From Chromatiales bacterium (GTDB taxonomy: Bacteria > Pseudomonadota > Gammaproteobacteria > Chromatiales > Chromatiaceae): a stretch of 5,195 bases of DNA. Shown piece after piece: positions 1 to 3,747 of the stretch (positions within the stretch are counted from its first letter, which is position 1; every line of letters starts with the position of its first letter). The notes under the pieces were generated by a model, which saw only the letters and a list, made by a program, of their open reading frames with translations, had not been told where the DNA came from and did no database searches. Where the stretch lies: positions 1 through 5,195 of the forward strand of contig JAKSCN010000119.1 in assembly GCA_022360595.1 (NCBI GenBank), given 5' to 3'. A program made the position numbers and the translations under genes.

Positions 1-912
1 GCTGGTAATGCCCTCGGCCTCGGCCTCGAAGGTGAGCAAAATGCGGTGGCGCAGAATCTCCGGTGCCACTGCTTGAATATGGCGAGGGGCGACAAAATCT
101 TCTCCATCCAGCCAGGCTCGGGCACGGGAGCAGCGGGCCAGGGCGATGCTGGCCCTCGGGGAGGCGCCAAAACGGCGCCAGCGTCGAAGTGTGTCGTCGT
201 AGACGCCAGGATTGCGGGTGGCCTGGACGATATCGACAATGTAGCTGTTCAGCTTGGGATCGAGATAGAGGTCGGCTACCTGTTGACGCATGTTGAACAG
301 CTTCTGTTGAGTTAGGGGCTCTTCAGGTGGGGCAGGCTCTTCGTGCTGATGGTGGTTATCGAGTTCAAGAATTGCCAGTTCCTCTTCACGGTTGGGATAG
401 TCTACCCAGACCTGCATCAGAAAGCGGTCCAGTTGAGCCTCGGGCATGTGGTAGGTGCCCTCTTGCTCAATGGGGTTTTGGGTGGCCAACACCATAAACA
501 GATCGGGGAGTGGGTAGGTGCGCTGTCCCACTGTGATCTGGTGTTCACCCATTGCTTCCAGTAATGCCGATTGCACTTTGGCGGGGGCGCGATTCACCTC
601 GTCAGCCAGCAGTATGTTGTGGAAGAGCGGGCCGGGGCGGAATTCGAATTCGCCTTTTTCGTGGCGGTAGATATCGGTGCCAATCAGATCGGAAGGGAGC
701 AGATCAGGCGTGAACTGGATACGATGGAAGTCTCCCTCTATTGCTTCAGATAGTGCTTTAACAGCCGTGGTTTTGGCCAGGCCGGGCATGCCCTCTACCA
801 GTAGGTGGCCATTACTCAGCAGGCAGACCAGCATGCTGTCGATGAGGTTCTGCTGGCCTATGACCTGAGAAGCGAGATGCTCCCTGACGGGATTGAGATC
901 TGTGGGGCTCAT
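1..912 (-). CDS. moxR: MoxR-family AAA+ ATPase, C-terminus cut by window edge
   Basis: Reading leftwards from the ATG at 912, 304 codons stay open to base 1. This is nearly a full MoxR protein (usually about 300-340 residues), so only a short C-terminal piece is missing. Motifs seen: Walker A EGMPGLAKT at residues 40-48 (the GLAKT form typical of MoxR), Walker B ILLADE at 100-105 followed by NR, sensor 1 ATQNP at 143-147, LDRF at 161-164, and sensor 2 GASPRA at 249-254 in the lid domain. MoxR ATPases act as cytoplasmic chaperone-like partners of von Willebrand factor A proteins, helping assemble or activate enzymes or envelope complexes; the client here cannot be told. An in-frame TAA at 919-921 rules out a longer start. 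The ribosome binding site is weak. In many bacteria the next genes are DUF58 and VWA (Bat-type) genes, which would lie beyond the left edge; that is inference. Confidence 0.94.
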   Translation of the reverse strand, partial: MSPTDLNPVREHLASQVIGQQNLIDSMLVCLLSNGHLLVEGMPGLAKTTAVKALSEAIEGDFHRIQFTPDLLPSDLIGTDIYRHEKGEFEFRPGPLFHNILLADEVNRAPAKVQSALLEAMGEHQITVGQRTYPLPDLFMVLATQNPIEQEGTYHMPEAQLDRFLMQVWVDYPNREEELAILELDNHHQHEEPAPPEEPLTQQKLFNMRQQVADLYLDPKLNSYIVDIVQATRNPGVYDDTLRRWRRFGASPRASIALARCSRARAWLDGEDFVAPRHIQAVAPEILRHRILLTFEAEAEGITS

Positions 913-1150
913 AGATGATTACTGCTCTATTCGTGTTGTTGTGACTACTGCAGTAAGGGGCGGTTAATGCTGTTTTTTCGGTGTCCGATGTGAGGATTCC
1001 GGTTCGCGTTGCCCCCTGGTTTTTCCCAATCCTGTGCTTTTTAGAGTGGCTATGCAAGCATCATTAATAGATCAGCGGATACTAATTCCTTCTGCGGTGC
1101 AGTAGAAACGGCTCTGTTGATGGGGGAATTAAACGGATTGGAGAGGGGGG
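913..1150. other. Gene-free strip upstream of moxR
   Basis: No credible gene is seen on either strand. This strip should hold the moxR promoter and 5' untranslated region on the minus strand, but I see no convincing -35/-10 pair. A 7-bp inverted repeat, ttactgc at 919-925 and gcagtaa at 950-956, lies just before the moxR start with a 24-base gap. It could be an operator half-site pair or chance. A polypurine tract (gagagggggg) closes the strip at 1141-1150. Confidence 0.5.
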
Positions 1151-1183
1151 AGATAGCCAGCACAACTGTTGAGCTGGCTATCT
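1151..1183. repeat. 11-bp perfect inverted repeat (hairpin) abutting the MITE
   Basis: The arms agatagccagc (1151-1161) and gctggctatct (1173-1183) are exact reverse complements around an 11-base loop. The stem looks like a factor-independent terminator stem, but neither strand has a T-run after it: the plus side runs straight into the MITE and the minus side into a C-rich tract. The MITE begins on the very next base. It may therefore be a former terminator or palindromic target interrupted by the insertion, but this is inference. Confidence 0.7.
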
Positions 1184-1215
1184 AGGGCCTGTTAACACTA
1201 ATTTAATCATCACTG
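1184..1215 (+). repeat. MITE left terminal inverted repeat
   Basis: The 32-base arm starts AGGGCCTGTTAACAC and ends CATCACTG. It matches the reverse complement of 1432-1463 with one mismatch (A against G in the AATCATCAC / AATCGTCAC stretch). If the true tip is the first G at 1185, the preceding CTA (1182-1184) would be a candidate 3-bp target duplication. Confidence 0.92.
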
Positions 1216-1312
1216 CCAAGACCATTTTTTTGCCTAGAAAGACAGAAGGAGTGCCGTGTAGTGGGTCTACATAAGTGACTGATAACGCCGTTAGGCGAAA
1301 AATGGCCTTGGC
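1215..1312. repeat. Left-half hairpin of the MITE
   Basis: The arm gccaagaccattttt... (1215-1236) pairs with ...aaaaatggccttggc (1291-1312), with one mismatch in the outer 15 bp and a small offset in the T/A run. The enclosed loop carries the 52-base core at 1239-1290. Within the core, tgtag (1257-1261) and ctaca (1267-1271) form a 5-bp hairpin around tgggt. The same hairpin position is used in the right half with different bases. Confidence 0.8.
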
Positions 1313-1333
1313 CCCCCATATATTTAAAAGGGG

Positions 1334-1432
1334 GTTGAACCTAAAAAAGCACCACTCGGCGTTACTCGTCACTTATTTGGAGCGACCAAACTGCGCTCCT
1401 CGTGCCTTGATTGGTGCTTTTTTAGGTTTAAC
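1334..1432. repeat. Right-half hairpin of the MITE
   Basis: The arm 1334-1353 (gttgaacctaaaaaagcacc) pairs with 1413-1432 at 19 of 20 positions. The loop holds the second core copy, inverted, at 1357-1408. Inside it tttgg (1376-1380) pairs with ccaaa (1386-1390) around agcga, at the exact mirror position of the left-half inner hairpin. An alternative stem, ggagcg (1379-1384) with cgctcc (1394-1399), overlaps it and exists only in this half. Confidence 0.8.
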
Positions 1433-1463
1433 AGTGACGATTAAATTAGTGTTAACAGGCCCT
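1432..1463 (-). repeat. MITE right terminal inverted repeat
   Basis: Reverse complement of the left terminal repeat with a single mismatch, ending ...AACAGGCCCT at 1463. The next bases (tcgtcaaaat) already look like the left end of the IS200 element, so no target duplication is seen directly beside this end. Confidence 0.92.
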
Positions 1464-1480
1464 CGTCAAAATGGGAGACC

Positions 1481-1497
1481 CCCCAGCTCTGCTGGGG
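1481..1497 (+). repeat. IS200 left-end subterminal hairpin
   Basis: ccccagc (1481-1487), loop tct, gctgggg (1491-1497): a perfect 7-bp stem. In IS200/IS605 elements the transposase binds such a hairpin, and a short guide just 5' of its foot pairs with the cleavage site. Here the foot is preceded by gggagacc, the likely guide zone. Confidence 0.75.
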
Positions 1498-1522
1498 AGG
1501 CATGAGCAGTTTGACAGCATCG

Positions 1523-1574
1523 GGAGTCCCATAGTAACTCCAAAGCGTGAGCCGCCAAGCAACACGCTAAGGAG
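1523..1574 (+). promoter_or_regulatory. Structured tnpA leader with ribosome binding site
   Basis: A strong Shine-Dalgarno sequence, AAGGAG (1569-1574), lies 5 bases before the tnpA ATG and fixes that start. Just upstream, ggagt (1523-1527) can pair with actcc (1537-1541), and agcgtg (1544-1549) with cacgct (1563-1568), which ends right at the Shine-Dalgarno. The ctcc of the first stem could instead pair with the ggag of the Shine-Dalgarno. IS200 is known for leader structure that keeps transposase translation low, so a similar role is plausible but not shown. Confidence 0.5.
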
Positions 1575-1579
1575 AAACT

Positions 1580-2008
1580 ATGAGACAAGTAGAAAGTTTA
1601 AGCCACACCCGATGGGAGTGTAAGTACCATATTGTGTTTATTCCGAAATTTCGAAGGAAGGTGCTTTTCGGTCAGATTCGCAATGAGCTTGGAGATGTTT
1701 TCCATCGGTTGGCGAAGCAAAAAGAGAGCTTGATAGAAGAAGGGCACATCATGGCTGATCATGTTCACATGATGATATCGATTCCGCCGAAATATGCTGT
1801 ATCTCAAGTTGTGGGTTTCATCAAAGGAAAAAGTGCCATTCATATTGCTCGCACCTATCTGAGGCGGAAGAGGAACTATGTTGGCCACCATTTCTGGGCT
1901 AGGGGATATTTTGTATCGACAGTTGGTAGGGATGAGCAGGTAATTCGAGAATATATCCGCCACCAAGAAGCCGAAGACTGTAGGATTGACCAATTACAGT
2001 TGATGTAA
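1580..2008 (+). CDS. tnpA: IS200/IS605-family Y1 (HUH) transposase TnpA
   Basis: A complete 142-residue protein, the normal length for this family. It is a single-strand endonuclease that cuts and rejoins the element ends through a tyrosine-DNA link, acting as a dimer. Visible motifs: an N-terminal RWECKYHIVFIPKFRRK at 11-27; the metal-binding HVH (HUH) at 61-63 in the MADHVHMM context; the family signature FWARGYF at 105-111; and the catalytic tyrosine Y125 within REYIRHQE, with Q129 four residues later as the third metal ligand. All catalytic residues are present and there is no frameshift, so the enzyme looks active. The start is supported by the Shine-Dalgarno five bases upstream. Hairpins follow the stop codon at once. 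The gene is alone, as in the IS200 group. Confidence 0.95.
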   Translation: MRQVESLSHTRWECKYHIVFIPKFRRKVLFGQIRNELGDVFHRLAKQKESLIEEGHIMADHVHMMISIPPKYAVSQVVGFIKGKSAIHIARTYLRRKRNYVGHHFWARGYFVSTVGRDEQVIREYIRHQEAEDCRIDQLQLM

Positions 2009-2009
2009 T

Positions 2010-2070
2010 AGCCCCTTTGAGGGGCTCAAGGAGCCAATAGGCTCCGTTTATCAGACCGCTTTGAGCGGTT
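2010..2070 (+). repeat. Ladder of three short hairpins after tnpA
   Basis: Three stems follow the stop codon: agcccct-ttg-aggggct (2010-2026), ggagcc-aata-ggctcc (2030-2045) and accgct-ttg-agcggt (2055-2069). The first and third share a ttg loop closed by a t-a pair, so they look like related units with changed stems. None has a T-run, so they are not clear intrinsic terminators. They may protect the transcript end or form part of the right-end DNA structure. Confidence 0.7.
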
Positions 2071-2081
2071 CACAATTAAAG

Positions 2082-2100
2082 CCCCCGGCTTTGCCGGGGG
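2082..2100 (+). repeat. IS200 right-end subterminal hairpin
   Basis: cccccggc (2082-2089), loop ttt, gccggggg (2093-2100): a perfect 8-bp GC-rich stem, followed by atatttac. This is the expected transposase-binding hairpin of the right end, and cleavage would fall a few bases 3' of it. On the plus strand it might also slow transcription leaving the element. Confidence 0.78.
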
Positions 2101-2113
2101 ATATTTACTAAAC

Positions 2114-2152
2114 CAATGGCAATTTAGATATTCGTCTCTAAGGCTGCCATTG
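2114..2152 (-). terminator. Imperfect hairpin downstream of the Sel1 gene, possible terminator
   Basis: caatggca (2114-2121) and tgccattg (2145-2152) pair perfectly, and the stem can continue with ttaga/tctaa further in. Read on the minus strand it lies about 140 bases after the Sel1 stop codon and is followed by only a short T-run (ggtttag). It is thus a weak candidate for the end of the minus-strand transcript. Confidence 0.3.
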
Positions 2153-2163
2153 CTGGCTATCTA
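2152..2163 (+). repeat. 12-bp direct repeat of the MITE left flank
   Basis: gctggctatcta is identical to 1173-1184, which lies at the left edge of the MITE. An inverted copy of eleven of these bases is at 1151-1161. The two direct copies bracket the MITE plus IS200 block, though this one lies about 45 bases past the IS right end. Confidence 0.5.
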
Positions 2164-2289
2164 TGATAAGTGGTTACACAGTTTTATCTATAGTCTCCAA
2201 TAGCCTGTTATTGCCTGCGTTTTCTGCTTTAAATTCTGCGATTTTGGTTCTCATGTGATTACGCCCAGAATTAATTAGAGGTTCCTTAG

Positions 2290-2970
2290 TTATATTCCCA
2301 GTTCAATTTTCAGAAAATTTCTCTCCATTATGGCGATGTTTAACCCTTTTTGTGCGGCAATATCATACCAATAATAGGCTTGCTCTAAGTCCTGTGCTGT
2401 GCCTTTGCCTTCGTGGTAGAGAGTGGCTAATTCGTGAGCAGCCAAGCCGTTGGGTTCAGCCTTTACCATTTCTACGTTGTTTGTATAAAAGATAAATGCT
2501 GAAGTGTAGTGTTTATTTTTTATCAATGCATTGCCCATGCCTGAAAAGGCCATCAGGTAGAGTGCGTCATTGTCACGAATGGGATCGGCTAAGTAGGCTT
2601 GGAACCACTCTATTGCTGCGGGGTAGTTGCGTAGGATGACTTTCGGTTTTCCCTCTGCCATAGAGACTATTTCTGTCCCTTCCAAATATTGATGGGCTAA
2701 GTGTAGGCGGGCAATTTTGTTGGATTTTGCCAACGCTTTTAATAGTGCTTCTCCTCTTAATACACCCTTTTCATTGTGGCTGCTGTAAAGAACTCTCGCG
2801 AGTTCCAGGCGGGCTTGAATATCTCCTTGTTTTGCTGCGTTTAGTAGCCCTGTATCGATACGAGAGTTGTATTCATTCAGGGTATTGAAGAAGTGTTCAT
2901 CAACTTTGATATTTGGGTTGGCGAAGGAGAGTAGGGGGAGCAGAAGTGCCAGTAATAGGAATTTGTTCAT
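2290..2970 (-). CDS. Exported Sel1-repeat (TPR-like) protein
   Basis: A 226-residue protein of unknown specific function. The N-terminus MNKFLLLALLLPLLSFA is a signal peptide with a likely cut after A17, so the protein should be periplasmic. Helical repeats fill the rest. The clearest Sel1 unit is at about 177-213, with the LATLYHEGKG...D...AYYWYDIAAQKG pattern. Looser units are seen near 44-80 (AAKQGDIQARLELARVLY), 86-127 (ARLHLAHQYLEG, ending AAIEWFQ) and 135-165. Sel1 repeats form alpha-alpha superhelices that bind other proteins; no catalytic motif is seen. The start is set by AGGA six bases before the ATG. It lies 117 bases after the stop of the gene at 3088-3594 on the same strand, so the two may share a transcript. 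It appears more AT-rich than moxR and putA. Confidence 0.85.
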   Translation of the reverse strand: MNKFLLLALLLPLLSFANPNIKVDEHFFNTLNEYNSRIDTGLLNAAKQGDIQARLELARVLYSSHNEKGVLRGEALLKALAKSNKIARLHLAHQYLEGTEIVSMAEGKPKVILRNYPAAIEWFQAYLADPIRDNDALYLMAFSGMGNALIKNKHYTSAFIFYTNNVEMVKAEPNGLAAHELATLYHEGKGTAQDLEQAYYWYDIAAQKGLNIAIMERNFLKIELGI

Positions 2971-3087
2971 TGCGCTTCCTTTCTGTTTATTGAAAGTTTT
3001 GTCTTCTCGAAACTGTACTATGACTGTTTTAGAGCGTTTGCCAGAGACGGTGATGGATTACTCTTTTGATGTTTAAACAACAGGCGC

Positions 3088-3594
3088 CTAGTATTCTAGG
3101 TTCCCTTCTCCAGCCACCTGTACAACCCAGCCATCCCTTAGAAAGACGAAGCGCCTTCCTTTATCGGTGTGGTAGATCAACTGTTCTTTCATGCCGGATT
3201 CGATGAGTGTTTGGTATGTCTCAGTAGGCTCGCCCCATGACTGGATGGCCTCTTCTTTGGTGAAGCCGATCAAAACTTTATTGGTCGCAATGGCGTCCTT
3301 GATTTTGTATTTGCCATTGGGCTCATTGCGCCAAGGGTAGGGGTGCTTTTTTGTCTCTCTTTCTATGGCGGGGGTTAATACTTTTCCGCCCTGTTGTTTC
3401 GCTACGTCGGTAGCGTTGTAGTTGGTGCCGCTGAGTAGTCTTTTGGGTGTGGCGTCGATTTTTTCATAATCCTCGGCGCATTGGGTCTGGCTGAAGACGG
3501 TCTGTCCGTTGACCTGGCAGCGGCATACCTTGCCGGCCTGTGCACTGATGCATAGTGCTGCAAGGATGAGCATTGTCCACTTCATATTATCCAT
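3088..3594 (-). CDS. Small exported protein, DUF4124-like N-terminus and BamE/OmlA-like C-terminus
   Basis: A 168-residue protein with a signal peptide (hydrophobic 5-18, likely cut after AQA at 18-20). C15 is not in a lipobox, since the residues before it are AAL, so it is probably soluble and periplasmic. After the signal, CRCQVNGQTVFSQTQC (24-39) resembles the DUF4124 pattern; C24, C26 and C39 could form a disulfide. The middle (about 50-105) is polar and without a recognised fold. The C-terminal part (109-158), with IGFTKEEAIQSWGEP, a YHT strand and FVFLRDGWV, resembles the small alpha-beta fold of BamE/OmlA and related DUF2845-type proteins. Its function is unknown. Two starts are possible, at 3594 and at 3585 (M4); GGAG lies only three bases before the first and twelve before the second. 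The stop codon lies within a short palindrome (3087-3100). Confidence 0.8.
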   Translation of the reverse strand: MDNMKWTMLILAALCISAQAGKVCRCQVNGQTVFSQTQCAEDYEKIDATPKRLLSGTNYNATDVAKQQGGKVLTPAIERETKKHPYPWRNEPNGKYKIKDAIATNKVLIGFTKEEAIQSWGEPTETYQTLIESGMKEQLIYHTDKGRRFVFLRDGWVVQVAGEGNLEY

Positions 3595-3747
3595 CTGCTC
3601 CGTGGGGCGTTGTGATCAGCTGATGATAGTAGCGCACCCCTGTATCGGCTGGCTAGGGCGATAGAGCTGCATAGTGAACTACTTGATTACTGCTATGTTT
3701 ATTCCCAGAGGGACGGATATTTGGGCTGGATTAATAAGGCAGCGGAT
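3595..3747. promoter_or_regulatory. Divergent intergenic region between the BamE-like gene and putA
   Basis: 153 bases lie between two genes read outwards, so promoters for both should be here. A perfect 10-bp palindrome, atcagctgat (3615-3624), sits near the minus-strand start and could be an operator. For putA, tgctatgtt (3691-3699) resembles an extended -10 element, but no good -35 box is spaced from it. The putA reading frame remains open through most of this region, back to a TGA at 3613-3615. Confidence 0.4.

Larger units (their letters stand above)
1184..1463. mobile_element. 280-bp non-autonomous MITE-like element, inverted dimer of a 140-bp unit
   Basis: The element is bounded by 32-bp terminal inverted repeats that match at 31 of 32 positions. 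It holds no transposase. It is symmetric about 1323.5: each base of the left half has a mirror partner in the right half with no insertions or deletions. The halves match strongly in the terminal repeats, 38 of 52 in a core (1239-1290 against the reverse complement of 1357-1408), and 8 of 11 at the centre. The stems that flank the cores are almost unrelated between halves, yet each half still pairs with itself. The DNA could fold as adjacent arms with almost no gaps: terminal stem, left hairpin (1215-1312), a small C5/G5 hairpin (1313-1317 with 1330-1334) and right hairpin (1334-1432). Ends beginning GGGCCTGTTAAC recall IS5-superfamily ends, but I cannot assign a parent element. Confidence 0.85.
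1464..2107 (+). mobile_element. IS200/IS605-family insertion sequence (IS200 group, tnpA only)
   Basis: The element contains one Y1 transposase gene flanked by subterminal hairpins instead of terminal inverted repeats, the hallmark of this family. The left hairpin is ccccagc-tct-gctgggg at 1481-1497; the right one is cccccggc-ttt-gccggggg at 2082-2100. Such elements move as single-stranded circles, are cut next to a short target sequence, and make no target duplication. The exact ends are not provable here. I place the left end right after the MITE and the right end in or after the atatttac that follows the last hairpin, so both ends are uncertain by several bases. No tnpB or remnant of it is present. 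Confidence 0.85.

Noticed and set aside
46..868. Several plus-strand frames (46-315, 343-564, 571-753, 677-868)
   Set aside because: They are antisense to the MoxR gene, whose motifs and length are unmistakable, and their translations show no recognisable features.
812..1057. Minus-strand frame of 81 codons overlapping the moxR start
   Set aside because: It overlaps moxR in another frame on the same strand, has low-complexity composition and no good ribosome binding site.
1151..1183. Hairpin as an active intrinsic terminator
   Set aside because: There is no T-run after the stem on either strand, and no gene ends immediately before it.
1184..1463. CRISPR array or integron attC site
   Set aside because: There are only two inverted units, no regularly spaced direct repeats, and no integrase gene. 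Mirror symmetry with long terminal inverted repeats fits a MITE better.
1598..1993. Antisense frame of 131 codons within tnpA
   Set aside because: It lies wholly inside the transposase gene on the other strand; the plus-strand protein has all the HUH and catalytic residues.
2009..2107. Omega RNA or tnpB remnant at the IS200 right end
   Set aside because: No TnpB-like reading frame or zinc-finger/RuvC motif is seen; only short hairpins are present, and the group normally carries tnpA alone.
3538..3594. Lipoprotein signal in the BamE-like gene
   Set aside because: C15 is preceded by AAL rather than a lipobox; the AQA site at 18-20 fits ordinary signal peptidase cleavage.
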